A stretch of 35,205 nucleotides of DNA. Origin: DASSFG01 sp035547915 (GTDB lineage: Bacteria; Planctomycetota; Planctomycetia; Pirellulales; JAICIG01). The number at the start of each line of letters is the position of its first letter. Positions within the stretch are counted from its first letter, which is position 1. The position numbers were made by a program, and so were the translations under genes. Below are positions 1-9,070 of this stretch, in pieces. Where the stretch lies: NCBI GenBank assembly GCA_035547915.1, contig DASZTS010000129.1:1-35205 (forward strand), given 5' to 3'. The notes beneath the pieces were generated by a model, which was not told the origin of the DNA, searched no databases, and saw nothing but the letters and a program-made list of their open reading frames with translations.

Positions 1-688
1 CATCAACGAAGTGGCCAACCTCTGTGAGCGCATGGAAGCCGACATCAACGACGTCCGCCGTGGCATTGGGCACGACAGCCGGATCGGGTTCGCCTTTCTC
101 TTTCCGGGGGTCGGCTACGGCGGCAGTTGCTTTCCGAAAGACGTGCGGGCCTTGCAGGCGATGGCCCGCACGCACGGCATCGTGCCCCAGTTGCTGACCG
201 CCGTCGATACCGTCAACGAGCAGCAGAAGAAGGTGCTGTTCCGGAAACTGGCGACGCATTTCGACAACAATTTCGCCGGGCGAACGATCGCCATCTGGGG
301 TTTGGCCTTCAAGCCGCGCACCGACGACGTGCGCGAAGCACCGGCTCTCGTCCTGATCGACGAATTGCTCCCGCGCGGTGCCAAGCTGCGGGTGCACGAT
401 CCCGAAGCGATGGAGCACGTGCGATCCCGTTATGGCGAGCACCTTGTCTATTGCGACAGCAAATACGACGCTCTCAACGGCGCCGACGCGCTGACGATCG
501 TGACCGAATGGAAGCAATTCGTGCATCCCGATTTCGACGAGATGCGGCGGCGGATGAAGTCGCCGGTCATCTTCGACGGACGAAACGTGTACGAGCCTTC
601 GCATCTCCTGGCGGCTGGTTTCAGCTATTACTCGATCGGCCGAGCGACCGTGCGCCCGGGCGGTTCGACCGTCGGAGCAGAAGCTTGA
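1..688 (+). CDS. ugd: UDP-glucose 6-dehydrogenase, 3' partial
   Basis: The reading frame is open from the window edge (first full codon at base 2) to a TGA at 686-688, so the N-terminal Rossmann domain and the start lie outside the window. The visible 228 residues hold the catalytic-cysteine motif GYGGSCFPKD (near residue 40), the central helical dimerisation region, and the C-terminal UDP-binding domain with a WGLAFKPRTDDVREAP block. The family oxidises UDP-glucose to UDP-glucuronate with two NAD+ in the cytoplasm. The GGSCFPKD form fits UDP-glucose dehydrogenase better than the ManNAc dehydrogenase WecC. The gene converges on the minus-strand polysaccharide operon with only 25 bp between stop codons, and it probably supplies UDP-GlcA to that pathway. 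The function is clear; the exact subgroup is inferred from the motif only. Confidence 0.93.
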   Translation, partial: INEVANLCERMEADINDVRRGIGHDSRIGFAFLFPGVGYGGSCFPKDVRALQAMARTHGIVPQLLTAVDTVNEQQKKVLFRKLATHFDNNFAGRTIAIWGLAFKPRTDDVREAPALVLIDELLPRGAKLRVHDPEAMEHVRSRYGEHLVYCDSKYDALNGADALTIVTEWKQFVHPDFDEMRRRMKSPVIFDGRNVYEPSHLLAAGFSYYSIGRATVRPGGSTVGAEA

Positions 689-713
689 TTCGGTTTCGTC
701 GGTTGCGCCAAGG

Positions 714-1871
714 TTACCGCTCCGTGCGAACCCAAGCGCCGCGCTGACGGCCACTAAGCCAGCGGAAAAACCCACCCAATAGCGCCAAGTTCATGCTGCT
801 GAAGAGCGTCGCCAACCTCAACAATCGCACCGCCCCGCGTTTGCCCGGCAAGCGGGCACCGATCAGCGCAAGTCCGTAAAAGGTCGCCTGGGCTAGCAAG
901 GTGGCCCGGTAAAATGGCTGGAAGCCGAGTGGCAAGTTGGCCAGGATCATTGCCACGAGGCAGAAAGGCGCCAACCATCGCAGCAGCTTGTGCGAAAAGA
1001 AGCTGAACGCTAACCAACCATACCGGGGCGACAGCAAGGGCCAGAGCAGCCCCAGGCTTTGGAATGCCCCCGCCCCGATGCGCACCCGCCGGCGAAACTC
1101 GTCACCGATCCGAGCCGGTGTCTCCTCGTAGGCCACGGCTTCGGCATCGTACACGAGACGGCAGCCCCGTTTCAGCCGGGCTAACAGAGGAATGACAAAG
1201 TCGTCGACGATGGTCTCCGTCGGTATCGGCACGAAAGTCTCGCGCCGGATGGCGTAGATCGCCCCATTAGCCCCCAACAGGGCGCCCAACCGGCCCTCGC
1301 AGCGCTTCAAAAACGTTTCATAGCGCCAATAGAGGCTGTCGACATTCTTGCCGGTGGCCGGATCGACGAGTATCAGCCGACCGCAGACGGCGCCGACGTC
1401 CGGCGAGCGAAACCAGCGGACCAAGCGCCGCGGCGCCGCGGGCTCGATGTGGGTGTTGGCGTCGGACAACAGTACCAGTTCGCTGGCAAGCTCGCTCCAG
1501 GCGGCATTCAGCACGGCCGACTTACCGCGGTTGGCCTGGAAATCGAGCAACCGCACATTCCGGTGGGCGAACGAGCGCACGATTTCGGCGGTGCCGTCGC
1601 TGCTGCCGTCGGACGCAACCAGAATCGCCATCCGCTCGGGCGGATAATCGAGCGCGAGCGCATTTTCGAGCCGCTGGCCGATGACCGCCTGCTCGTTGTG
1701 CGCCGCAATCAGCAGCGTGATGGTCGGTAACTCGCCGTCGCTAAGCTCCGGCGGCAGCTCGACTCGCCCGAAAAGCCGTGAGCAGAGCCAGATGAGCAGC
1801 GGATAGCCGAGGTAGGCATAGACCACCAAGCCGAAGCTAAGCCAGAGAACGATTGCCAGGGTTTGCTGCAT
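714..1871 (-). CDS. Membrane-anchored family 2 glycosyltransferase
   Basis: This 385-residue protein has an N-terminal transmembrane segment (about 5-28), a cytoplasmic GT-A domain (about 48-270) and three hydrophobic segments near the C-terminus. In the GT2 domain I see LLIAAHNE, the ASDGSSDGT nucleotide-binding motif, LLSDANTH in the DXD position, and VDDF in the catalytic-base region. The usual QxxRW motif of processive synthases appears only as RRVRIGAGAFQ, without tryptophan. That argues for a chain-extending transferase of the ExoU/ICEA type rather than a cellulose-synthase-like polymerase. ATG start at 1871. It is the last minus-strand gene of the cluster, 155 bp downstream of wecB, and converges on ugd. 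Donor and acceptor sugars cannot be told from sequence. Confidence 0.88.
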   Translation of the reverse strand: MQQTLAIVLWLSFGLVVYAYLGYPLLIWLCSRLFGRVELPPELSDGELPTITLLIAAHNEQAVIGQRLENALALDYPPERMAILVASDGSSDGTAEIVRSFAHRNVRLLDFQANRGKSAVLNAAWSELASELVLLSDANTHIEPAAPRRLVRWFRSPDVGAVCGRLILVDPATGKNVDSLYWRYETFLKRCEGRLGALLGANGAIYAIRRETFVPIPTETIVDDFVIPLLARLKRGCRLVYDAEAVAYEETPARIGDEFRRRVRIGAGAFQSLGLLWPLLSPRYGWLAFSFFSHKLLRWLAPFCLVAMILANLPLGFQPFYRATLLAQATFYGLALIGARLPGKRGAVRLLRLATLFSSMNLALLGGFFRWLSGRQRGAWVRTER

Positions 1872-2026
1872 GGGCAGTTGCTATGGGAAAGTTTTAGCGG
1901 CCGAAGCGCGATCCGGCCGGGTGGTTTCCCGGGGACACCTGCCCAGCCAGCCTTTCGACAAGCAGCATGTCGCGCCGGGGGTACGGGCAAAAACCTGGAA
2001 GTAGGCGGAGCCTGGGCGCTGGCTAC

Positions 2027-3106
2027 TCAACGTGGGCGCAAAAACACATCGACCACGCGCCCGGCGGCGTTACCGTCCCACCCCTGCGGCAGGCGAGCGT
2101 GGCCAGGTTTTTCCTGTAAAGCAGCCAGGCCGGCTGCGACGATGCGCTCGGGATCCATGCCGACGAGCACGTTCGTTCCTTCGTGAATCGTGGCGGGGCG
2201 CTCCGTGTTGGCCCGTAACGTCAAGCAGGGAATGCCTAACACGGTCGTTTCCTCTTGAACCCCGCCAGAGTCGGTCAAGACGAGTCGGGCGTGCGCGAGC
2301 AGCTTCATGAAATCGAGATACCCCAAAGGCTCCGTCAGGCGCAGATTGGCGAGCGATTCCGGCTCCCACGTGGCCAGCGCCTTACGTGTGCGCGGATGGA
2401 CGGGAAACACGATCGGCAGCTCGCCCTGCAACCTCTCCACCGCGATCCGCAAGGCGCGAAACACGGCCGGCTCATCGACGTTCGATGGCCGGTGTAAGGT
2501 GAGCACGGCGTAACCGCGCTCGGTGAGGCCCATCTTTTCCAGGATCGTCGAACGTTCCGCCCGCGCGCGGCAGGCCAGCAGCGTATCGATCATCAGGTTG
2601 CCCGTGAAATGGATCTTCTCCTCGGCAATCCCCTCACGCCGCAAGTTGTCCGCCGCGCTAGATTCCGTGATAAACAGCCAATGGCTGATGGCATCGGTCA
2701 ACACGCGGTTGACTTCTTCGGGCATGCTGCGATCGAAGCTGCGCAAACCCGCCTCGATATGCGCCACGGGCACCTCCAGCTTGGCCGCCACCAGCGCGCA
2801 GGCCAGCGTCGAGTTGACATCACCTACGACGACCACCGCGTCCGGGCGGTGCTCCAGTACGATCGGCTCAAAACGCTTCATTACCTCGGCCGTTTGTACG
2901 GCGTGCGAAGCGGAACCGACTTCCAGATTCACGTCGGGCTTGGGCATCCGCAGTTCGTCGAAGAACAACTGCGACATCTGCTGATCGTAGTGCTGGCCCG
3001 TGTGAACCAGGAACGGCTCGATGCCACCGCGCCTTTCGATTTCCCACATCACAGGAGCGATCTTCATGAAGTTGGGCCGCGCGCCGACCACGGCGAGAAG
3101 TTTCAA
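2027..3106 (-). CDS. wecB: UDP-N-acetylglucosamine 2-epimerase (non-hydrolysing)
   Basis: The protein begins MKLLAVVGARPNFMKIAPV, the family's N-terminal fingerprint. The frame stays open upstream to 3580, but that part lies over the preceding glycosyltransferase and is not homologous. I therefore place the start at the TTG at 3104-3106, which shares TTGA with the upstream stop and is preceded by GGAG (GAAGGAGAAGAGAC). The resulting 359 residues fit the family. Other landmarks are HTGQHYD, VVGDVNSTLA, HIEAGLRSFDRSMPEEVNR, TLHRPSNVD and the C-terminal DSGGVQEE and T-x-RPxT-like segment (RANTERPATI). It interconverts UDP-GlcNAc and UDP-ManNAc in the cytoplasm. No WecC-type dehydrogenase is visible, so UDP-ManNAc may be used directly or oxidised by a product encoded elsewhere. 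Confidence 0.93.
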   Translation of the reverse strand: MKLLAVVGARPNFMKIAPVMWEIERRGGIEPFLVHTGQHYDQQMSQLFFDELRMPKPDVNLEVGSASHAVQTAEVMKRFEPIVLEHRPDAVVVVGDVNSTLACALVAAKLEVPVAHIEAGLRSFDRSMPEEVNRVLTDAISHWLFITESSAADNLRREGIAEEKIHFTGNLMIDTLLACRARAERSTILEKMGLTERGYAVLTLHRPSNVDEPAVFRALRIAVERLQGELPIVFPVHPRTRKALATWEPESLANLRLTEPLGYLDFMKLLAHARLVLTDSGGVQEETTVLGIPCLTLRANTERPATIHEGTNVLVGMDPERIVAAGLAALQEKPGHARLPQGWDGNAAGRVVDVFLRPR

Positions 3107-4311
3107 GTCTCTTCTCCTTCCCAGGCCGATAGGCCGGCCAAGTGTGCCTCGATTTCGCCGATCTTGGCCTGCCAGCTCTCGTGCCGAACGGCATCGCTGC
3201 GCGCGGCGGAGGGGCCTGGGTCGTCGAGCGCTGCACGGATCGCACATTCGAAGGCGTCGGCATCGCGAGCAATGCGGCACTGTCCCAGCACCTCGACTTC
3301 CGGAATGGGCGATGAAACGACAGGCAAGCCAGCCGCCAGGTATTCGCGCACCTTGAGCGGGTTGGCATTCAGCGTCAGCTCGTTGATGCGAAATGGTATG
3401 AGCGCGACATCGAACGACTTGCAGTAGGCGGGCAGGTCGGCGTAAGGTTTGCGCCCCAATAAATGGACATTGGGAAGTTTCTCCAGTGCCGAAACGTCCG
3501 TTGTCGCCTTGCCGATCACAACCAGGGATCCCTTCGAAAAGCGGCGGGCCATCTCGGCCATCATGTCGACGTCGACCCAATCCGCGATCAGGCCGAAGAA
3601 TCCGATGACCGGCCGCGGCAAGCCGGCGACCTCGTCGGGTATAGGGGTGTCGGCATCCAAGGCGCGGCGAAAATGATCGAAGTCGACACCGTGTCGGACC
3701 AGGTATGTGTGCGGGTTGTGCCGCGCCTTTGCTTCGTAAAGCCGCTCAGCAGAGACGAAGACGGCGTCGGACCGCGTCATCAATTGACGCTCCAGGTCCA
3801 GCAGCGCATCGGCGGCCACGCCGGTGAACGCCGAGTTCTCATCGACGCAGTGATAGACGACGAGCTCCTCGTCCAGCTTGCCCGCGACCACCGCGGCCAC
3901 CGGGTTCGAGGTCCAATTGATGACGCGCTGAAACCGCAACCGTCGCATGGCTCGCCGGACTTGAAACGCCAAAAACCGCTGATTGAAGGCACGGATCCAC
4001 GGCCGGCTATGCACCGGGATGATGAGCGGATTGAGAACAAAAATATTCCGCTCTGGTTCGTGGATCGGTTTGGACGCGGCCAGCAGCTTGCGCGCGGCCC
4101 GGCTAATGTCGGCCTTGGAAACGGTGGGAGACCGATAACCGAGTGAATTGACCCACAGGACGCGATTCTCACGGGCCAAGAGACGCATGACGTGCGTCCG
4201 CGACAGGGGGTCGCCCGTCCAATCGTGGCTCAGGCAGACGATGTCGCGGCCGCGCAGTCGAGTATCTGTGCGTTCGCTGGATGGGGAATGCGTGTCGAGG
4301 GTTTGCATCAT
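3103..4311 (-). CDS. GT-B glycosyltransferase (TuaH-like group 1)
   Basis: This is a 402-residue cytoplasmic or peripheral glycosyltransferase with a GT-B fold. It starts with DIVCLSHDWTGDPLSRTHVMRLLAREN, which resembles TuaH-type and related group-1 transferases. The C-terminal nucleotide-sugar half holds PVIGFFGLIADWVD and NPLKVREYLAAGLPVVSSPIPEVE, the counterpart of the GT4 E-x7-E region. The ATG at 4311 overlaps the upstream stop as ATGA, and its own TGA overlaps the wecB TTG start, so it is translationally coupled on both sides. It probably adds one sugar to the lipid-linked repeat unit. Substrate unknown. Confidence 0.85.
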   Translation of the reverse strand: MMQTLDTHSPSSERTDTRLRGRDIVCLSHDWTGDPLSRTHVMRLLARENRVLWVNSLGYRSPTVSKADISRAARKLLAASKPIHEPERNIFVLNPLIIPVHSRPWIRAFNQRFLAFQVRRAMRRLRFQRVINWTSNPVAAVVAGKLDEELVVYHCVDENSAFTGVAADALLDLERQLMTRSDAVFVSAERLYEAKARHNPHTYLVRHGVDFDHFRRALDADTPIPDEVAGLPRPVIGFFGLIADWVDVDMMAEMARRFSKGSLVVIGKATTDVSALEKLPNVHLLGRKPYADLPAYCKSFDVALIPFRINELTLNANPLKVREYLAAGLPVVSSPIPEVEVLGQCRIARDADAFECAIRAALDDPGPSAARSDAVRHESWQAKIGEIEAHLAGLSAWEGEET

Positions 4312-5561
4312 GCTCGTGATCGTGGGGAGGGGGCGGGGTTGGGTCTACGCTCGGCAACGGCCGTGGCCAGCACGTCGGCAAATCGAGCGGCCGATTCCTG
4401 GCAACTGAGATTACAGAGGCGGACGAGAGTCGGATCGACGGCGGTGGGCGATTCAAGGTTCTCCGCTAATGCCACGGCCAAGGCGCGCACGTCGCCGCGC
4501 TCGACGAGCCGGCTGTACGATGGGTGCGAAATCTCCGGAATGCCGCCCACGCGGGTAGCCACGAACGGCCGGCCGCACTCCAACGCCTCGCGCAACACGT
4601 TGGGTATGCCTTCGGAAAAGCTGGGCAGGGCGACCACGTCGCTGGCCCGGTACCAGTCTGGCAAGCAGGTTTGCGCGCAGGGACCGGGCAGGCTGACACA
4701 GTCGCTTAGGGTGTAACGGGCGATCAGGCGCCGCAATTTGCCTGCGTCCCGTCCGCTGCCGATAAGGTAGCACTGGAACCCTTGCGTTCCCTCGTTACGC
4801 AACAGGCGGCAAGCTTCGATCAACAGCGCGGCGCCCTTGCTTTCCAGCAGGTTGCCGACGAACAGGATGATCGGTCGATCGGGGGTGAGGTTGAGACGCT
4901 GGCGCGCCTCTGCTTTGCTGCCCGGCGCGAACAACTCGCGGTTGGTGCCTTCGGGCACGACGTGGACGCGGAATGGTTCGGCGCCCAGCCGCTCTGCGTG
5001 CTGGGCTAGGTCACGGCTGACTGCCACGACCGCGGAGGCTTGTTGCAGCGTCCGCGAAATCGGCTCAAGCCGCCGCGGCTGACGCGTGAGCACCAACACG
5101 TCGCTGCCGATCACCTTCACCACCACCGGCAGGCCGGCCTGTCGCGCCAGCTTTACCGTGGCCCAACCGTCGGGATGCGCCCAGCAGGCGAGCATGACGT
5201 CCGGCCGGAATTGTTCTATCCGACGTTCGACGATCGGACGGATGCTCCGCAGATAGTACTCGCCCCACCGGTGCGACCGCACCCGCGGCAAATAATAGAA
5301 AATCGGATGATCGACGTGGATACCATCGCCATTGATATAGTGGCTGGGTGTCGCTCTACCGGTTAGCCGGTCCTTGAGAACCTCCTGCCAAGGCACCGGT
5401 GCGATGACCCGCAACTCATGGCGCTCCGCCAGCGCGCGGAATTGCTGTCGATTGAACGCCGCCATCCGTTCGTGGCCGGGCCGCGGATAGAGGTTGGTGA
5501 TGGCGAGGATTCTCAATTCAGTCAACCATTCGGCCGGACGCGGACTCGCGCGGGCGCGCAC
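4308..5561 (-). CDS. Family 4 glycosyltransferase
   Basis: This GT-B fold protein has up to 417 residues. The recognisable domain starts at LRILAITNLYPRPGHERMAAF (about residue 16). It carries the N-terminal acceptor domain with CWAHPDGWATVKLARQAGLP and the C-terminal donor domain with ILFVGNLLESKGAALLIEA. The GT4 motif EGIPNVLREALECGRPFVATRVGGIPE contains both conserved glutamates. The outermost start is a GTG at 5561, 24 nt after the upstream stop. TTG codons at 5525 and 5516 would place the start right at the domain. None has a convincing Shine-Dalgarno sequence, so the start is uncertain. The 3' end overlaps the next gene as ATGA. It is a likely repeat-unit glycosyltransferase. Confidence 0.87.
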   Translation of the reverse strand: MRARASPRPAEWLTELRILAITNLYPRPGHERMAAFNRQQFRALAERHELRVIAPVPWQEVLKDRLTGRATPSHYINGDGIHVDHPIFYYLPRVRSHRWGEYYLRSIRPIVERRIEQFRPDVMLACWAHPDGWATVKLARQAGLPVVVKVIGSDVLVLTRQPRRLEPISRTLQQASAVVAVSRDLAQHAERLGAEPFRVHVVPEGTNRELFAPGSKAEARQRLNLTPDRPIILFVGNLLESKGAALLIEACRLLRNEGTQGFQCYLIGSGRDAGKLRRLIARYTLSDCVSLPGPCAQTCLPDWYRASDVVALPSFSEGIPNVLREALECGRPFVATRVGGIPEISHPSYSRLVERGDVRALAVALAENLESPTAVDPTLVRLCNLSCQESAARFADVLATAVAERRPNPAPSPRSRA

Positions 5562-5585
5562 CGAGCGCAGCGCCGGTGAAACGTC

Positions 5586-6866
5586 TCAACCGGTCAGTTC
5601 CTGGTACAGCCTCTGATATCGCTCGGCGGTGCGCGCAAGACTGTAGTCGCGTCGCACTCGCTCGCTCGCCGTGGCTGTGAGTCGATCGGCCAGCTCTCGG
5701 TCCGACAGCAGCCGCTTTAAGCAATTCGCCAGGAGAGCCATGTCACCGGGTGGAAACAGGATCCCCGTTTCTCCGTCGGCGACCAGCTCAGGCACACCGC
5801 CGACCGCGCTCGACACCACAGGCACTCCGGCGGCCCAAGCTTCCAGAATGGAAAGGGGCATCCCCTCCGATTCGCTCGAGAGCACGAAGACGTCCATCAG
5901 AGCCAGATAATGCTCCGGCGCGGCCTGGTATCCGGCGAAATGGATCCGTGCGTCGGGGAGCAACTCCGCGGCGAGGCGCTCGAGATCGGCACGCCGCGGT
6001 CCGTCGCCCACAAGCAGTAGGTGCGCGGCAGGCGTGGCCTCTCCGGCAAGCGACGATTCCGGGTGGATCGATTTGGCAAACGCCCGGATTAAGACGTCTT
6101 GCCGCTTGATTTGATGCAGCCGGCCCACGGTTCCCACCACGGGTGCTTCGGGCGGTATGCCCAGCTCGCGACGGATGCTGTCGGCACGTCCGACCTCGGT
6201 GCGCGGAACGTGCCTGCGGCGATCCACAAACCGGCCGATGTCGATGCCGTTCGGTACGGTTGCGATTTTTCTCTGCGCCACGATCCGCCAGTGGCGCACT
6301 TCTTGGGCAATGTCGTACGAGACACAGCAAAATCGGTCGGCATAATGCGAGGCTAGGCGTCCCAGCAACCGCGTGCGCAACCGCGAGGAATAGTGCTTGC
6401 CGTGCTCGGTATGAACGACGGCCCGCACCTTCGCACGCCGCGCCGCCAGCCCCGCGTAAACCAGTGCGCCGATTTGGTGGCAGTGGACGACGTCGGGGTG
6501 AAGCTGCCGGAACAAACGGGCCAAGGCCGGTACCGTTGCCGGCCGCAGACCGGCCCGTTTATGGATGCAGTACACCGGTGCCCCGAGCTCCTCGGCCTGT
6601 TTCGCGAGATCGCCCGGCCGTTCCAAGCAGATGACGACCGATTCGTTGCCCAGCCGGGTCGCTTCGCGCACCAGGTCAACCACGAGCCGTTCCAGCCCGC
6701 CGACGTCGAGCGAGACGACAACGTGAGCCACTTTCAGGCTGCGTCGGGTCGGCGCCGATGGCGCCATCGAGCTGTTCGATTCGACCGCGCCGACGCGGTA
6801 GGTCAAACCTGCCCGCTCACCCTCCGCCGTTTCCTCCACAGATTCCTTTTGGTACAGAGGAGCCAT
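5586..6866 (-). CDS. Family 4 glycosyltransferase
   Basis: This 426-residue GT-B transferase has about 43 poorly conserved N-terminal residues, then VAHVVVSLDVGGLERLVVDLV, the usual glycine-rich acceptor-domain opening. Also visible are HPDVVHCHQIGALVYAGLAAR, VGTVGRLHQIKRQDVLIRAFA in the donor domain, and SESEGMPLSILEAWAAGVPVVSSAVGGVPELV with the E-x7-E pair. The ATG at 6866 lies 2 bp after the sulfotransferase stop; a second ATG at residue 34 is possible because the extension is not typical. The gene sits in a run of three GT-B genes and probably builds the same glycan. Confidence 0.9.
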   Translation of the reverse strand: MAPLYQKESVEETAEGERAGLTYRVGAVESNSSMAPSAPTRRSLKVAHVVVSLDVGGLERLVVDLVREATRLGNESVVICLERPGDLAKQAEELGAPVYCIHKRAGLRPATVPALARLFRQLHPDVVHCHQIGALVYAGLAARRAKVRAVVHTEHGKHYSSRLRTRLLGRLASHYADRFCCVSYDIAQEVRHWRIVAQRKIATVPNGIDIGRFVDRRRHVPRTEVGRADSIRRELGIPPEAPVVGTVGRLHQIKRQDVLIRAFAKSIHPESSLAGEATPAAHLLLVGDGPRRADLERLAAELLPDARIHFAGYQAAPEHYLALMDVFVLSSESEGMPLSILEAWAAGVPVVSSAVGGVPELVADGETGILFPPGDMALLANCLKRLLSDRELADRLTATASERVRRDYSLARTAERYQRLYQELTG

Positions 6867-6868
6867 GC

Positions 6869-7765
6869 TTACCGTCCGCCGGCCGGCTCCGGCACGGTGT
6901 CGTAACCGTAGCGAAGCAGATGCTCATGCAGCGACTCTTCTAATTGCTGCTGTTGTGCGGCCGTGAGTTGCTCGCGCCACTTGTTGTTTTCGCTTTTCAC
7001 ACGAAATTGTCGCACGCGCGCAAAGAACTCCGCCGGCGAACTCAGGCCGCAAAAAGCGAGAACTTGGTTGAACGTCCCGGCCGGATCGGCTGTGAAATCC
7101 TCGTACCGGATCTCGAGATATTGCGCGGGCGGTACCTCCTGCTTGGCCGCCTCGAAAGCGTCCATCCAGCGTTTCCACTGGATGGCCGCCAGCACGACGA
7201 ACGAATGCTCGCTGCGATCCCATTCCGCTTGCTCGCCAACGGTAAGCTCTCCCAATCCCAAGAGGGCGGGTCCCCCCCAGCCGCGCCAGAAATCGACGTT
7301 CAAGAGCGAGTTCACGACCGCCCGGCCGTCACGGACCACGTGGATGAAATGGGCGCCGGGAAACATCCGTTGTAAGAAGCCGATCCGTGGCCAGCCGGTG
7401 AGCTTGGCTAGCAGGCGTTGTCGCCGCGCCGTCAGCATCTGCTGGAGTACGCCCGTCATGTGGGCGGTCTCGATCGGCCTCACATCATCGGCCACCAAAT
7501 CGCGGCAGGGAAAGCTAAAGCCGCGCACGTAACGGTCCCAAAACGGCCAGTGTTCGGCCGGTTGGAATTTTTTGCGGGCGTAATTCCGCACCAGCGGCAC
7601 GTCCATCAATTGCATCGCCCAGCGGTTGTATTTGGGCTGGTCCGGATAGAGCAGACACAGTCCCGAGAGGAAGCTGACCTCCGGATGGTACGTAAATATC
7701 TTGTGGACAATCGTCGAGCCGCAACGCCCGGTGCCCACCAAAAAGATCGGTCGATCGAGACGCAT
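6869..7765 (-). CDS. Sulfotransferase family protein
   Basis: The 298-residue protein begins MRLDRPIFLVGTGRCGSTIVHK, which contains the 5'-phosphosulfate-binding loop (GTGRCGST) of PAPS-dependent sulfotransferases. The 3'-phosphate-binding segment is FIHVVRDGRAVVNSLLN (about 165-181 of the upstream-start numbering). The frame extends to a GTG at 7813, but the 16 extra residues precede the domain without resemblance to the family, so I prefer the ATG at 7765. The family moves a sulfuryl group from PAPS to a hydroxyl or amine. In this operon the likely acceptor is the polysaccharide or its lipid-linked unit. No signal peptide is seen, so the enzyme should act in the cytoplasm before export. No PAPS-synthesis genes are in the window. 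Confidence 0.87.
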   Translation of the reverse strand: MRLDRPIFLVGTGRCGSTIVHKIFTYHPEVSFLSGLCLLYPDQPKYNRWAMQLMDVPLVRNYARKKFQPAEHWPFWDRYVRGFSFPCRDLVADDVRPIETAHMTGVLQQMLTARRQRLLAKLTGWPRIGFLQRMFPGAHFIHVVRDGRAVVNSLLNVDFWRGWGGPALLGLGELTVGEQAEWDRSEHSFVVLAAIQWKRWMDAFEAAKQEVPPAQYLEIRYEDFTADPAGTFNQVLAFCGLSSPAEFFARVRQFRVKSENNKWREQLTAAQQQQLEESLHEHLLRYGYDTVPEPAGGR

Positions 7766-7825
7766 CGCAAAGATTGGAAAAAACTGCAGACCGCGGACCT
7801 GCACTCGACACACGGCGAGGCGCGC

Positions 7826-9070
7826 CTACCTTCGGAGCAACTCCGCCACGACCGGCCGGTGATCTGAGCCGACATGCCGCCCGACCCAGCAGCGCTCCAC
7901 CCGCCAGCCGGCGTCGGCCAGGATGTGGTCGATGCGGATGCCGTAAAACCAGCCCGAGGTCGTGTAACCGTAGGTGTAGCCATAACCGCAGCCGGCCGCG
8001 ACGAACGCGTCGGTGAATCGCGACCAATCGCGGCGGAAGAGGTTGCTTTCGGGCGGCATGTTCAGGTCGCCTGCCACGATCAGTGGGCCGGACAGCTTGT
8101 CGATCCAGCGGCGAACCTTGGTCGATTCGGCGCTACGTAATTCCGTGTTGTAGTCCACTTGGTCGGTGGCGTCCGGATGGTGATTTTTCACCGCCTCCAA
8201 CCCTTTGCGCGGTGAATAGAAATGGACGGCCACGAAATCGAGTTCCTGTTCTCCGAGGTCCGCACCCGGCCGCGGGTTTAAGGTCTCCTCGGCCAAGGTC
8301 TCCGACTCGTGCGGAAGCACTGCGGGTACGCGACAGCGAACGCGATGTGCCACGGTTCGCGCCCCGTATGCCGTCGGCCAAGTCAGCCTCTCCGAGTCGA
8401 CGATGGGCCAGCGGCTGGCCACCACGATCCCGGGCACCGCCGATACGTGCCAATCGGGCCCGACCGCGGCCGAAAGTTCTTCCGCGGAGACATTCTCTTC
8501 AAAAGCGATCAGATCGGGCTGTGTCTCGGTCACGAGCATGCCCATTTCTAGCGGATCGAAGCCTACCAATCCCACATTGCAGGTGAGAACCCGCACGGTC
8601 AGACCATCGCTCGCAAGGGCGGAGGAAGGCGGGCCGGATTGTCCGCTGGCAGGCCATGACAGGCACAGCCCCATCAAAGGCCAAGCCACCCAAAGCGACG
8701 TCAGCGAGGTTGGCAGCCAAAACCGGCGCGGCCGCACCAACGTGGCAGGGATCAGCAGAGTCAACGGTGCCGCCCACAACCAGCGCGGCATATAGGCTAA
8801 AACGGTCGCCCACGACCAGCGGTCCGTGCCCCAGCGCAGCATGGTCCAGGCGGCCACCGCCACGGCCAGGCTGAACCAGGCGCAGAGCTGAAGCAGTCGC
8901 GTCCCGAGTGACCTACTCGATCCGTCGGCTGCACGAGCCGCGATATGGGAAGATGTGGTTTGGGCAGACGTCGCCCGGACCGTTTCCGTCGCCGGCGCAG
9001 GTTCGCCCGCCGCCCGGCCACGGTCGCCCAGCAGCGGATTGGGCTGTCGTCTACCCGAAGCACCGGTCAT
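7826..9070 (-). CDS. Membrane-anchored endonuclease/exonuclease/phosphatase-family protein
   Basis: This 414-residue protein has an N-terminal tail of about 55 residues, then three hydrophobic segments (about 58-80, 88-110, 117-140), then an EEP domain (about 153-412). The catalytic set looks complete: VLTCNVG (Asn), AFEENVS (Glu), VAVHFYSP, AGDLNMPPES (Asp/Asn), RIDHILA and GSDHRPVVAEL (Asp-His). The family cleaves phosphodiesters or phosphomonoesters with Mg2+. Members with three N-terminal membrane helices resemble YafD-type proteins, with the catalytic domain probably outside the membrane. The ATG at 9070 overlaps the upstream methyltransferase stop as ATGA, so it belongs to the operon. 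A role in lipid-phosphate or glycan-phosphate cleavage is inference; a nuclease role is not excluded. Confidence 0.85.
   Translation of the reverse strand: MTGASGRRQPNPLLGDRGRAAGEPAPATETVRATSAQTTSSHIAARAADGSSRSLGTRLLQLCAWFSLAVAVAAWTMLRWGTDRWSWATVLAYMPRWLWAAPLTLLIPATLVRPRRFWLPTSLTSLWVAWPLMGLCLSWPASGQSGPPSSALASDGLTVRVLTCNVGLVGFDPLEMGMLVTETQPDLIAFEENVSAEELSAAVGPDWHVSAVPGIVVASRWPIVDSERLTWPTAYGARTVAHRVRCRVPAVLPHESETLAEETLNPRPGADLGEQELDFVAVHFYSPRKGLEAVKNHHPDATDQVDYNTELRSAESTKVRRWIDKLSGPLIVAGDLNMPPESNLFRRDWSRFTDAFVAAGCGYGYTYGYTTSGWFYGIRIDHILADAGWRVERCWVGRHVGSDHRPVVAELLRR

Noticed and set aside
1917..1932. CCGGG/CCCGG stem between the GT2 and wecB genes as a terminator
   Set aside because: Only a 5-bp stem in GC-rich DNA without a T-tract on the minus strand.
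2609..3427. 272-codon plus-strand frame across wecB and the neighbouring glycosyltransferase
   Set aside because: Antisense to two well-recognised genes; no domain seen.
3107..3580. N-terminal extension of the wecB reading frame (would make a 517-residue protein)
   Set aside because: The extension lies over the coding region of the upstream glycosyltransferase in another frame and is Arg/Cys-rich without resemblance to the epimerase family, which starts at MKLLAVVGARPN.
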